Assembly: GCF_001971725.1 (NCBI RefSeq)
Contig: NZ_CP019388.1
Coordinates: 992,001-1,056,000, forward strand
Reading direction: 5' to 3'
Length of the DNA: 64,000 nucleotides
From: Winogradskyella sp. J14-2
Lineage (GTDB): Bacteria; Bacteroidota; Bacteroidia; Flavobacteriales; Flavobacteriaceae
The translations under genes and the position numbers were made by a program. The notes under the pieces were generated by a model. It was not told where the DNA came from and ran no database searches. It saw only the letters and a list, made by a program, of their open reading frames with translations. Shown here piece by piece: positions 8,610 to 17,513 of the stretch (position 1 is the stretch's first letter; each line of letters begins with the position of its first letter).

Positions 8610-11069
8610 ATGAAGCAGTTCTTACTATTGCTTATTTTGGCCTCATCAGCCATTTTAAGCGCTCAACCCAATTCCAACAAAGATATTAAAAACGGTTCTA
8701 TATCTGGTCGTGTACTAGATGCTGGTCTTAACGAACCATTACCTTATGTAAATATTGTTATAAAAGATGCTACAAGTAAAGTTCTTACAGGTGGTATTAC
8801 CGATAATGAAGGAAACTTCACTATCGAGAAAATTCCGGAAGGTTCTATACAAGTAGAAATTACATTCATAGGATATAAAACCATCTTAAAAAATGAAACT
8901 ATCGGAAACGGTAACTACAATATTAAGATGGGAGACATTTTTTTAGAAGAAGATTCTGAAAGTCTAGATGAAGTTACAGTAGTTGCAGAAACCTCTACCA
9001 TTCAACAAAAAGTAGATAGAAAAGTAATTACCGTTGGCAAAGATCTAACAACCTCTGGACCAACAGCTAGTGACATTATGAACAACTTACCATCTGTTAA
9101 TGTAGATCAGCAAACAGGAGATATAAGCTTACGCGGTAACCAAAACGTGCAAGTTATGGTAGATGGCAAGCTCACTAACATATCGGCAGCACAATTGTTG
9201 CGCCAAATACCTTCTACTTCAATAAAACAAATTGAATTAATCACTAATCCATCAGCAAAATACAACCCTGATGGGTTAAGCGGCATCATCAATATTATTT
9301 TACACAAAAATGTTAATGTAGGTTTTAACGGTAATCTAACCTTTGGTTTAGCATATCAGGAAACACCAAAATTTAATAGTTCTATTGATATGAATTACAG
9401 AAATGGAAAACTTAACTTTTTTGGCAACTATGGTAATAATATTAACAGGAATGAAAACTACGGAAACGTTAACCGAACTAATGATGGCTCTATTCAACTA
9501 TTCAATTTTTTAAATCGAGGCACTTCTCATTTATACAAGGTAGGTTTTGATTATTATATTAATGAAAAAAATACGCTCTCCCTTTTTACAAATCAAAACA
9601 TCTTTGAAGGTGACACTTTTGGCACTACCGCTATACGTTTTGTTGATGCTAGCAGTAATGAGTTTCAGAATAATTTAAACGAAAACGAAAATGATTCGCA
9701 GCAATATAATTTTAACTATAAATTGGATTTTGATAAAGAAGGGCACAACATAGAGCTTGAGGTAGATCATAATATTTTTGATGGTGAATCCTTCAACGAC
9801 AATAATTTTGTTTTACAAACCGATTTTATTGAAGACAACCTTATTGAACGCACACGAACAACAATCAATTTAGATTACGTTAATCCGTTGTCTGAAAAAT
9901 CAAAGCTAGAATTTGGTTTACAAACACGCCTTTTTGATAATAAAATCGATTATTTTTCTGATGCCAGATTAAGAGATGAAAATGGTAACTCTTTTCCAGC
10001 AGACATTAACTTTGATTATTCCCGAAACATTTACTCTGCCTATGCTACTTATAGCAAATCTTTCGAAAAATGGTCCATGCAATTAGGTCTACGCGCCGAG
10101 ACTGTAAATGTAGAGTCTGAAGCCTTACAAACTAACCTAAGTGATAACTCAAGTTTATTTATTCCTTTTGAGAACGATTATACAGAGTTTTATCCTTCAG
10201 CCTTTATTACATATAATGCATCAGAAAAAAATACATTTCAGTTTAGTTACAGCAGACGTATTGACCGACCAGGCATTGGGCAAGTCAATCCCTTACCAGA
10301 GTGGAATACTCCGTTAATTTCTTCTTTTGGAAATCAAGAACTTTTACCTCAGTTTACCAATTCGTTTGAGCTAAATCATACCAGAAATCTAGAAAAAGGC
10401 AGTCTAACCGGAGGTGTATTTTATCGTATTATAAATGACGAAATAAACCGCGCTGTTTTTATAGATCCTGCCGATTTAAACCGTATTATTTTAACGTTCG
10501 ATAATTTTGATAATACCTCAGCTTACGGTATAGAAGTTAATGGAAATTACAAATTCTTTAAATGGTGGAGTGTTAATGGTAGTTTCGATTTATTTGGTCA
10601 AACTCAAAGAAGCATTTCTGAACGCTTAGACGTACCTACAGATATTGCAACGGTAAATGATATTATAAGAGAAGAAGTTAAAGTAGATAACGTCATTTGG
10701 AATTTTAGATTGTTCAACAATTTTAGAGTTAACGAATCGCTTTCATTTTCATTATTTGGTCTTTACAGAGGGCGAAATAAAGGAGTGCAGTTTACACAAG
10801 ATGTATTTGCCTTTGTCAATGTTGGGATGCGCTATAATTTCCTGGAAGACAACAGAGCAACCTTTAGTCTTAATTTTAATGATATTTTTAATACCATGCA
10901 GTTTAAGTTTGAAGGAGATAGACCATTCCCTCAGTTTGGAAACTTTAACTGGGAAAGCCGAACCGTTTTTGCAGGATTATCGTACCGCTTTGGTGGTGGC
11001 AAATACAGAGCAAAGTCTCGTAAACAAAGAGATAATGATGTAAAGTCTGATGGTGGAGGTTTTATATAA
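8610..11069 (+). CDS. TonB-dependent receptor, outer-membrane beta-barrel family with carboxypeptidase-like N-domain
   Basis: The 819-residue protein starts with a signal peptide (MKQFLLLLILASSAILSAQ). Residues about 30-115 form a carboxypeptidase-D regulatory-like beta-sandwich (SGRVLDAGLNEPLPYVNIVI ... GNFTIEKIPEG). Residues about 125-225 form a plug-like region with LRGNQNVQVMVDGK and INIILHKN. The rest is a beta-barrel of alternating aromatic strands, ending in a Lys/Arg-rich tail. This matches the flavobacterial outer-membrane receptor family with CarboxypepD_reg, plug and OMP_b-brl_3. Such proteins import ligands using TonB energy. No SusD partner is adjacent, so a glycan-uptake role is not indicated. 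A hairpin terminator follows. Confidence 0.88.
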   Translation: MKQFLLLLILASSAILSAQPNSNKDIKNGSISGRVLDAGLNEPLPYVNIVIKDATSKVLTGGITDNEGNFTIEKIPEGSIQVEITFIGYKTILKNETIGNGNYNIKMGDIFLEEDSESLDEVTVVAETSTIQQKVDRKVITVGKDLTTSGPTASDIMNNLPSVNVDQQTGDISLRGNQNVQVMVDGKLTNISAAQLLRQIPSTSIKQIELITNPSAKYNPDGLSGIINIILHKNVNVGFNGNLTFGLAYQETPKFNSSIDMNYRNGKLNFFGNYGNNINRNENYGNVNRTNDGSIQLFNFLNRGTSHLYKVGFDYYINEKNTLSLFTNQNIFEGDTFGTTAIRFVDASSNEFQNNLNENENDSQQYNFNYKLDFDKEGHNIELEVDHNIFDGESFNDNNFVLQTDFIEDNLIERTRTTINLDYVNPLSEKSKLEFGLQTRLFDNKIDYFSDARLRDENGNSFPADINFDYSRNIYSAYATYSKSFEKWSMQLGLRAETVNVESEALQTNLSDNSSLFIPFENDYTEFYPSAFITYNASEKNTFQFSYSRRIDRPGIGQVNPLPEWNTPLISSFGNQELLPQFTNSFELNHTRNLEKGSLTGGVFYRIINDEINRAVFIDPADLNRIILTFDNFDNTSAYGIEVNGNYKFFKWWSVNGSFDLFGQTQRSISERLDVPTDIATVNDIIREEVKVDNVIWNFRLFNNFRVNESLSFSLFGLYRGRNKGVQFTQDVFAFVNVGMRYNFLEDNRATFSLNFNDIFNTMQFKFEGDRPFPQFGNFNWESRTVFAGLSYRFGGGKYRAKSRKQRDNDVKSDGGGFI

Positions 11070-11192
11070 AAATTAACAATAATAGCTGTCACATATTGTA
11101 TTTTAAGACGTCTTTATAAACAGAAAACAACTTTACATTTAATAGTTGGCATAAATAGTTGATGGTTAGTGTTAATGTTTAACTGTTAAATG

Positions 11193-11230
11193 AAAAAGCC
11201 CTGACGGTTTTATACCGCTCAGGGTTTTTG
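11193..11230 (+). terminator. Rho-independent terminator after the TonB receptor
   Basis: CCCTGACGG and CCGCTCAGGG form a stem around a TTTTATA loop, with A-run before and T-run after. It is about 120 bases downstream of the receptor stop. Confidence 0.7.
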
Positions 11231-11373
11231 TTAAAAACACGTTAAATATGTTAATCTTTGAAATAAAACGAAGCGTTATACGTCTAAGTATGTGAGATAA
11301 GTTTTAAGTAATAGTTGTTATAAGATTTTTTTAAATTTTATAATTGAGTGTTAGTTAAATTGGTTAATAGCTG
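11231..11373. other. Non-coding stretch between two terminator hairpins
   Basis: No open frame of useful length is seen. The stretch lies between two hairpins with similar upstream context (both preceded by GTTA-rich sequence). It could hold a short RNA ended by the second hairpin, but no exact TAnnTTTG box was found; the nearest is TAATCTTTG, with one extra base. Confidence 0.3.
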
Positions 11374-11412
11374 AAAAGCCCAGACAATTTTAGGTTGTTT
11401 GGGCTTTTTTTA
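11374..11412. terminator. Bidirectional terminator hairpin
   Basis: AAAAGCCCAGACAA pairs with TTGTTTGGGCTTTTTTT. T-runs exist on both strands, so it can serve plus-strand transcripts and the minus-strand fabH-like gene ending at 11459. Confidence 0.7.
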
Positions 11413-11458
11413 TGATGACTCTATTGTAATAGTTTGATAAAAAGTCAAACTTTAAGTT

Positions 11459-12469
11459 TTACCATTTTATAATAGCGCTTCCCCAAGTAAAACCACTACC
11501 AAAGGCTGCTAAGACGACGTTATCACCTTCTTTTATTTTGCCTTCTTCCCATGCTTCAGTTAAAGCTATTGGTATGGAGGCTGCCGTGGTGTTTCCGTAG
11601 CGCATAATATTATTATAAACTCGGTCGTCACTAAGACCAAACTTCTTCTGTATAAACTGAGAGATACGTAAATTGGCTTGGTGCGGAATCAACATATCAA
11701 TATCTTCCTTTTGCAAATTATTAGCCGTTAAGCCTTCAATAATCGCTTCACTAAAACGTACCACTGCATGCTTAAATACAAATTGGCCATTCATATAAGG
11801 ATAATAAGACACATCGTCTGGGTCGTTTTCTTCCATAATAGCATCAACCCAACGGCCAGTACTGGGACCTTCTAAGGCAAGCTCTTTAGCATGTTTGCCT
11901 TCAGAATGTAAGTGTGTAGATAAAACACCTTTGCTGTTATCTTCTTCTCTACTTAGTACAACTGCACCTGCGCCATCTCCAAAAATAACCGTAACTCCTC
12001 TACCTCGTGTTGAACGCTCTAGACCACCAGAATGATTTTCACTACCAATGACCAGTATATTTTTATACATACCTGTTTTAATAAACTGATCTGCAACAGA
12101 CAAGCCATAAATAAAACCAGAACATTGATTACGGACATCTAAAGCACCTATAGTATCCATTTCTAACAATTCTTGTACACGTACTCCACCACCAGGAAAA
12201 TACATATCTGGACTTAAAGTTGCAAAAATGATAAAATCAATATCATCTTTAGTTAAACCTGCACGTTTTATAGCAATTTTGGCTGCTTTGGCTCCCATTA
12301 TTGATGTGGTATCATCACTTGTTTTTGGGTCTATCCATCGACGCTCTTTTATTCCAGTACGCTCTTGTATCCACTCGTCACTGGTATCCATCCATTGTTT
12401 TAAATCGTCATTGGTCACTACGTTTTCAGGGACGTACTTTCCTAAACCTGTTATTCTAGAATTATACAT
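11459..12469 (-). CDS. fabH: 3-oxoacyl-[acyl-carrier-protein] synthase III
   Basis: The 336-residue protein matches ketoacyl synthase III. Its catalytic triad is in the expected places: Cys116 in DVRNQCSGF, His263 in IPHQANLRI and Asn293 in YGNTTAAS. FabH condenses acetyl-CoA or branched acyl-CoA with malonyl-ACP to start fatty acid synthesis in the cytoplasm. The gene stands alone here, without plsX or rpmF, the common neighbours of the housekeeping copy in Bacteroidetes, so it may be a second paralogue. Specificity cannot be read. A -7 box (TAAATTTG) lies 24 bases upstream. Confidence 0.9.
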   Translation of the reverse strand: MYNSRITGLGKYVPENVVTNDDLKQWMDTSDEWIQERTGIKERRWIDPKTSDDTTSIMGAKAAKIAIKRAGLTKDDIDFIIFATLSPDMYFPGGGVRVQELLEMDTIGALDVRNQCSGFIYGLSVADQFIKTGMYKNILVIGSENHSGGLERSTRGRGVTVIFGDGAGAVVLSREEDNSKGVLSTHLHSEGKHAKELALEGPSTGRWVDAIMEENDPDDVSYYPYMNGQFVFKHAVVRFSEAIIEGLTANNLQKEDIDMLIPHQANLRISQFIQKKFGLSDDRVYNNIMRYGNTTAASIPIALTEAWEEGKIKEGDNVVLAAFGSGFTWGSAIIKW

Positions 12470-12492
12470 GTTAACATCATAAGTTTGAACGA

Positions 12493-12500
12493 CAAATTTA
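12493..12500 (-). promoter_or_regulatory. Putative -7 box of fabH (TAAATTTG)
   Basis: The minus strand reads TAAATTTG, an exact TAnnTTTG match, 24 bases upstream of the ATG at 12469. No -33 TTG at the expected spacing was seen. Confidence 0.4.
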
Positions 12501-12530
12501 ACCCATTTCTAAAGAAACTAACGTCTATTC

Positions 12531-12560
12531 GTTATGCATGCATAACAAACGAATCGATTC
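12531..12560. promoter_or_regulatory. Two adjacent palindromes in the fabH / S9 peptidase divergent region
   Basis: GTTATGCATGCATAAC (12531-12546) is a perfect 16-base palindrome, followed four bases later by the 10-base palindrome GAATCGATTC (12551-12560). They lie between divergent genes and look like dimeric regulator sites. The regulator is unknown. Confidence 0.35.
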
Positions 12561-12650
12561 GGTTACAATCCACTTAAATTTAACAGTCCTCTTACATTCA
12601 TCAAAATCGATTTTAAGTATCTTGAGAGCTCTAATCAATTATCAAAAAAC

Positions 12651-15092
12651 ATGAAATTTTTAATCAAAGTATTAGTATGCTGCTTTTTAGTAAGTGGTTA
12701 TGCACAACAAAGTCTTACCTACCAACAACCCTCAGAAGAAATTTTGGAATTAGCTGATGTAGAATTAGCACCAGGAGTACAAATAGACAGTAAAGGTGAA
12801 CGTATGGTTTTGCTTTATCGTAACCAATACAAATCAATAGAAGAATTGTCAGAAACCGAATTAAGACTTGCTGGTTTAAGGATTAATCCGGTAACTAATA
12901 TTGGTAGTAGAACTAACTATTATACCAATCTTAAGGTTAAAAAGATTAAGGACAAAGAAGCTACACAAGTTTCAGGATTACCAGAAAACGCGCGTCTTTC
13001 TGGTTTTAGCTGGTCACCAGACGAAACCATGATTGCCTGCCTTAATACCACAACCAAAGGTGTAGAGGTCTGGGTGCTTGATATAGCACAGGCTAAGGTT
13101 ACCAAACTAACAGACGCCAACGTTAATGCCAATATGAGAAGCACAATAAGCTGGTTTAAAGACAACAAACATCTTTTAGTTAAAATGTTGCCAAGTGACA
13201 GAAAAGATCTCATAGACACCGCAACTGCTGTACCAACAGGACCAACAGTTTCTGTAAGCGATGGCGCTAAAGCGCAAAACAGAACCTATCAAGATTTATT
13301 AAAAACTCCTAATGACGAGTTTAATTTTGAACAGTTAGCACGATCTGAAATTAAAAAGGTGTCCATTACAGGTACTGTAGAGGATTTTTTAGGAGCAGAT
13401 ATGTATCGTGGTGTAAGTTTTTCGCCAGATGGTAATTATATAATGGTTACTAAAGTAAAGCGTCCATTCTCTTATATTGTTACCTACACCAGGTTTCCTT
13501 ATGAAAGCATTATTTACGACGTTAATGGTAAAATGATAAAAAGTGTAAACGACGTTCCGTTAGACGAAGTAAGACCAAAAGGTTTTATGGCTACAAGAAT
13601 GGGTAAGCGGAGTATGCAATGGCGTGGAGATAAACCAGCAACTTTAGTTTGGGCAGAAGCACTAGATAATGGTGACCCTGAAGTAAAAGTAGATTACAGA
13701 GATGTGGTGTATCAGTTAGATGCACCATTTAATGGCAAACCAAAAGAAATTCTAAAGACTAAGCAGCGTTTTTCTGGTATACAATGGGGAAATGAAAATA
13801 ATGCAATTGCTTTTGATTATTGGTGGAATACAAGAAACTTAAAAACCTATTTATTTAATCCTTCTAATGGTGATTCAAAAATTATTTCAGATCGCAACTA
13901 TCAAGATGTTTACAGTGATCCAGGAAATTTTATCACTTCAAAAAATGAATATGGTCGTTACACCTTAACCATGAATGGTAATAAACTCTATTTAATGGGA
14001 GATGGTTATTCCGAAAAAGGTCAGTTTCCGTTTATTGATGAGTATAATATCAATTCAGGAAAAACAAATCGTCTTTACCAATCTGAATACACCGATAAAT
14101 TAGAAAGCTTGTATGATGCTATAGACATGAAAAAAGGAGAAATCCTTGTGCGCATTGAATCTAAAACTGAATACCCAAATTATTACATCAGAAACATTAA
14201 AAAGGACAATTTAACTCCAATCACAGCTTTTGAAAATCCGTTTAAGAGTCTCGAAAATGTTGATAAACGTGTTATTAGTTACAAACGCGATGATGGATTA
14301 GATTTAGAAGGAACGCTCTACTTACCTTTAGATTATAAAGAAGGTGAAAAATATCCTATGATTTTATGGGCTTATCCTCGTGAATATAAGGATAAAGCGA
14401 GTGCCTCGCAAAGCACTTCAAATCCAAATGAGTTTGTATATCCATATTGGGGCTCACCGATTTATTGGGTAACCAAAGGCTATGTTGTTTTAGATGATGC
14501 CGCTTTCCCTATTGTAGGCGAAGGAGACGAAGAGCCAAATGATTCCTTTAGAACACAATTAGTAGCAAACGGAAAAGCAGCAATCGATGCGGTAGACAAT
14601 CTAGGATATATAGATAGAGATAAAGTTGCCGTAGGTGGTCATAGTTATGGTGCTTTTATGACAGCTAATCTATTATCGCATTCTGATTTGTTTGCAGCAG
14701 GAATTGCCAGAAGTGGCGCATATAACAGAACCTTAACACCATTTGGCTTTCAAAGTGAAGAGCGAAGCTACTGGGAAGCACCAGAAATCTATTATAACAT
14801 GTCACCTTTTATGCATGCCGATAAAATGAAGACTCCGCTCCTATTGATTCATGGTGTAGCTGATAACAATTCTGGTACATACCCATTACAAAGTGAGCGT
14901 TACTTCAATGCCTTAAAAGGCTTAGGTGCACCAGTAAGATTGGTAATGTTACCAAAAGAAAGTCATGGATACAGAGCAAAAGAGTCTATAATGCATATGC
15001 TTTGGGAACAAGACCAATGGTTAGAAAAGCACGTAAAAAACAGAAAAAAGAAAGAAGAAAAAATTGAAAAAGCAGAAATGATTAAAGACTAA
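12651..15092 (+). CDS. Secreted S9 family serine peptidase (prolyl oligopeptidase superfamily)
   Basis: The 813-residue protein has a signal peptide (MKFLIKVLVCCFLVSGYAQ), a long N-terminal beta-propeller region with WSPDE- and FSPDG-type blade motifs, and a C-terminal alpha/beta hydrolase domain. The catalytic triad is Ser665 in GGHSYGAFM, Asp738 in HGVADNNS and His772 in KESHGY. GHSYGAFM with ESHGY resembles the glutamyl-endopeptidase-like branch of S9 more than the dipeptidyl peptidase 4 branch (GWSYGG). It probably digests peptides in the periplasm or outside the cell. The C-terminal tail is rich in Lys and Glu. A strong hairpin terminator follows 21 bases after the stop. Confidence 0.9.
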   Translation: MKFLIKVLVCCFLVSGYAQQSLTYQQPSEEILELADVELAPGVQIDSKGERMVLLYRNQYKSIEELSETELRLAGLRINPVTNIGSRTNYYTNLKVKKIKDKEATQVSGLPENARLSGFSWSPDETMIACLNTTTKGVEVWVLDIAQAKVTKLTDANVNANMRSTISWFKDNKHLLVKMLPSDRKDLIDTATAVPTGPTVSVSDGAKAQNRTYQDLLKTPNDEFNFEQLARSEIKKVSITGTVEDFLGADMYRGVSFSPDGNYIMVTKVKRPFSYIVTYTRFPYESIIYDVNGKMIKSVNDVPLDEVRPKGFMATRMGKRSMQWRGDKPATLVWAEALDNGDPEVKVDYRDVVYQLDAPFNGKPKEILKTKQRFSGIQWGNENNAIAFDYWWNTRNLKTYLFNPSNGDSKIISDRNYQDVYSDPGNFITSKNEYGRYTLTMNGNKLYLMGDGYSEKGQFPFIDEYNINSGKTNRLYQSEYTDKLESLYDAIDMKKGEILVRIESKTEYPNYYIRNIKKDNLTPITAFENPFKSLENVDKRVISYKRDDGLDLEGTLYLPLDYKEGEKYPMILWAYPREYKDKASASQSTSNPNEFVYPYWGSPIYWVTKGYVVLDDAAFPIVGEGDEEPNDSFRTQLVANGKAAIDAVDNLGYIDRDKVAVGGHSYGAFMTANLLSHSDLFAAGIARSGAYNRTLTPFGFQSEERSYWEAPEIYYNMSPFMHADKMKTPLLLIHGVADNNSGTYPLQSERYFNALKGLGAPVRLVMLPKESHGYRAKESIMHMLWEQDQWLEKHVKNRKKKEEKIEKAEMIKD

Positions 15093-15112
15093 AAATCTTC
15101 TTATAGCTACAT

Positions 15113-15144
15113 AAAAAGCCGTTCTAGATAGAACGGCTTTTTTT
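15113..15144 (+). terminator. Rho-independent terminator after the S9 peptidase
   Basis: AAAAGCCGTTCTA and TAGAACGGCTTTTTTT form a near-perfect stem with a two-base centre and a T-run. Confidence 0.85.
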
Positions 15145-15182
15145 ATACCTTAAAGAGTTTGCGTGAAAAACTCGATTTGTCG

Positions 15183-15258
15183 CGCTGAATGTATTTCAGC
15201 GTTTAATTATTATTTGAACGTCAATCATTAAAGATTCTTAAACAAGTTCAGAATGACA
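15183..15258. repeat. Dispersed palindromic intergenic repeat, two modules
   Basis: CGCTGAATGTATTTCAGCG (15183-15201) is an inverted repeat. The segment 15234-15258, read on the minus strand, begins TGTCATTCTGAACTTG. Both modules have relatives at 30222-30349 and 30380-30400, so they belong to a dispersed non-coding repeat family of this genome. Confidence 0.6.
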
Positions 15259-15363
15259 TAACGTTTTACTTCTCATGCAACATTTTTTTTATGCCATCTT
15301 GTCATAATTGTTCAATTGGTATTTTATTTGAACATTGCTGTTCAGAAATAAATTGACTAATAA

Positions 15364-15470
15364 CGTCATTTCGAGTGTTTCGAATATATTTTGAAATGTA
15401 TCGAGAAGTTCTCAATAGCTCTGCTAAGCTTGTCGAAGTGCTTCGACTTCGTCTCAACTCGAACTGACAT
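15364..15470. repeat. Inverted intergenic repeat upstream of htpG
   Basis: The left arm starts GTCATTTCGAGTG and the right arm, read on the minus strand, starts GTCAGTTCGAGTTG. Between them lies a perfect GTCGAAGTGCTTCGAC palindrome (tgtcgaagtgcttcgac). It ends about 15 bases before the htpG ATG, so the htpG promoter or leader must lie within or across it. The remainder of 15145-15363 shows nothing else recognisable. Confidence 0.5.
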
Positions 15471-15485
15471 TAAACTTAAAATACA

Positions 15486-17393
15486 ATGGCAAAAGGAAGT
15501 ATTAATGTATCGGTAGAAAATATCTTTCCGTTAATTAAAAAATTCTTGTACTCAGATCACGAAATCTTTTTACGTGAGCTCATCAGTAACGCAACTGATG
15601 CAACCTTAAAACTAAAGCACCTAACTAGTATTGGCGAATCTAAAGTTGATTACGGAGAGCCAAAAATCGAAGTTAAGATTGATAAGGAAGGTAAAAAGCT
15701 TCATATTATAGACCAAGGTTTGGGTATGACAGCCGAAGAGGTTAAAAAATACATTAACCAAGTCGCATTTTCTGGTGCCGAAGAATTCTTAAACAAATAT
15801 GAAGATTCGGCAAAAGATGCTGGTATTATTGGACATTTTGGTCTCGGGTTCTACTCTGCGTTTATGGTAGCAGACAAAGTAGAAATCATTACAAAATCCC
15901 ACACAGATGCACCTGCTGCGCATTGGACGTGTGACGGTTCTCCTGAATTTACTCTGGAAGAAGCGGATAAAACCGAAAGAGGTACAGAAATTATCCTTCA
16001 TATTGCTGAAGGTGAAGAAGAGTTTTTGGAAGACGGAAGAATTCGTGAGCTGTTGACCAAGTACAACAAGTTTATGCCAATTCCGATTAAATTTGGAACT
16101 AAGGAAATTAACGACCCAGATTTTACACCAAAAACAACCAAGGACAAAGACGGAAAAGAAACGACTGAGCCTCACAAAAAAATTACTGTAGACGATATTA
16201 TCAATAACCCTAATCCTGCATGGACAAAACAACCTGCAGACTTAGAGGACCAAGATTACAAAAACTTCTACAGAGAGCTGTACCCAATGCAGTTTGAAGA
16301 GCCGCTTTTCCACATTCATCTTAATGTAGATTATCCGTTTAACTTAACAGGAATCTTGTATTTCCCAAAGATGACGAATGATCTTAATATTCAAAAAGAT
16401 AAAATTCAACTGTATCAAAACCAAGTTTTTGTAACCGATAATGTAGAAGGTATCGTACCCGAATTCTTAACTATGTTGAGAGGTGTTATCGATTCGCCAG
16501 ACATTCCATTAAACGTTTCGCGCAGTTATTTACAGGCTGATGGTGCAGTAAAAAAGATTTCATCTTACATAACACGTAAGGTTGCTGATAAGTTAAAATC
16601 ATTGTTCAATAGTAACCGTGAAGATTTCGAAAAGAAATGGGACGACATTAAAATTGTTATTGAATACGGAATGCTTTCTGAAGAAAAGTTCTTTGAGAAA
16701 GCTGATGCTTTTGCTTTATATCCAACGGTTGATGGTAAATACTTCACCTTTGAAGAATTAACCAATGCTATTAAAGCTAAGCAGACTGATAAGGATGATA
16801 AAATGGTGATTCTTTACGCGTCTAATAAAGATGAGCAGCATGCTTACATACAAGCAGCTAAAGATAAAGATTACGAAGTATTATTATTAGATTCTCCAAT
16901 CGTAAGTCACTTAATGCAAAAGTTAGAAACCACAAAAGAAAATATTTCTTTTGCGCGTGTAGATGCAGATCATATTGATAACCTTATCAAAAAAGACGAT
17001 ACTACAATTTCTAAGTTATCTGACGATGAGAAAACAAAGCTAGATGAGCTTTTAAAAGAAGTTGTGCCATCAGAAAAGTTCATGGTACAATTAGAGGCTA
17101 TGGATAGCAATGCGTCTCCATTTATGATTACACAACCAGAGTTTATGCGCAGAATGAAAGAGATGCAACAAACTGGTGGTGGTATGTTTGGTATGGGCAA
17201 TATGCCAGAGATGTATAACTTAATCGTAAATACCAATCACGACTTAGTTAATGAAATTCTAAACACAAAGACCAAGAAAAAGCAAGAACGCTTAATTAAT
17301 CAGAGTTTGGACTTAGCACGTTTATCGCAAGGCTTACTTAAAGGTGAAGAGTTAACAAACTTCATTAAACGCAGCTACGAGATGATAAAATAA
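15486..17393 (+). CDS. htpG: Molecular chaperone HtpG (Hsp90)
   Basis: The 635-residue protein is a full-length bacterial Hsp90. The N-terminal GHKL ATPase region shows FLRELISNATDA (residues about 28-39), the DQGLGMT loop and the GHFGLGFYSAFMVA lid region. The middle domain contains YFPKM and the conserved NVSRSYLQ catalytic loop. The C-terminal dimerisation region carries a Met/Gly-rich stretch near 555-570 (QTGGGMFGMGNMPEM). It is a cytoplasmic ATP-driven chaperone for stress-labile clients. The upstream region is filled by an inverted repeat rather than a clear sigma-type promoter. A hairpin terminator follows. Confidence 0.97.
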   Translation: MAKGSINVSVENIFPLIKKFLYSDHEIFLRELISNATDATLKLKHLTSIGESKVDYGEPKIEVKIDKEGKKLHIIDQGLGMTAEEVKKYINQVAFSGAEEFLNKYEDSAKDAGIIGHFGLGFYSAFMVADKVEIITKSHTDAPAAHWTCDGSPEFTLEEADKTERGTEIILHIAEGEEEFLEDGRIRELLTKYNKFMPIPIKFGTKEINDPDFTPKTTKDKDGKETTEPHKKITVDDIINNPNPAWTKQPADLEDQDYKNFYRELYPMQFEEPLFHIHLNVDYPFNLTGILYFPKMTNDLNIQKDKIQLYQNQVFVTDNVEGIVPEFLTMLRGVIDSPDIPLNVSRSYLQADGAVKKISSYITRKVADKLKSLFNSNREDFEKKWDDIKIVIEYGMLSEEKFFEKADAFALYPTVDGKYFTFEELTNAIKAKQTDKDDKMVILYASNKDEQHAYIQAAKDKDYEVLLLDSPIVSHLMQKLETTKENISFARVDADHIDNLIKKDDTTISKLSDDEKTKLDELLKEVVPSEKFMVQLEAMDSNASPFMITQPEFMRRMKEMQQTGGGMFGMGNMPEMYNLIVNTNHDLVNEILNTKTKKKQERLINQSLDLARLSQGLLKGEELTNFIKRSYEMIK

Positions 17394-17454
17394 TTAATTG
17401 CATTAACAATTCCATATCTATATATCGTAACAACGTAAAATATAGCTGTAAAGA

Positions 17455-17486
17455 AAAAGACCATCAATAATGATGGTCTTTTTTAT
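17455..17486. terminator. Bidirectional terminator between htpG and the beta-helix protein gene
   Basis: AAAGACCATCA and TGATGGTCTTTTTT pair around ATAA. A-run and T-run flanks let it act for both convergent genes. Confidence 0.85.
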
Positions 17487-17513
17487 TTTAAAATTTGGGT
17501 TAATAAACTGCCA

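Noticed and set aside
15789-16232. Minus-strand open frame inside htpG
   Set aside because: It is a shadow of the conserved Hsp90 gene; its Phe/Cys-rich product shows no family pattern.
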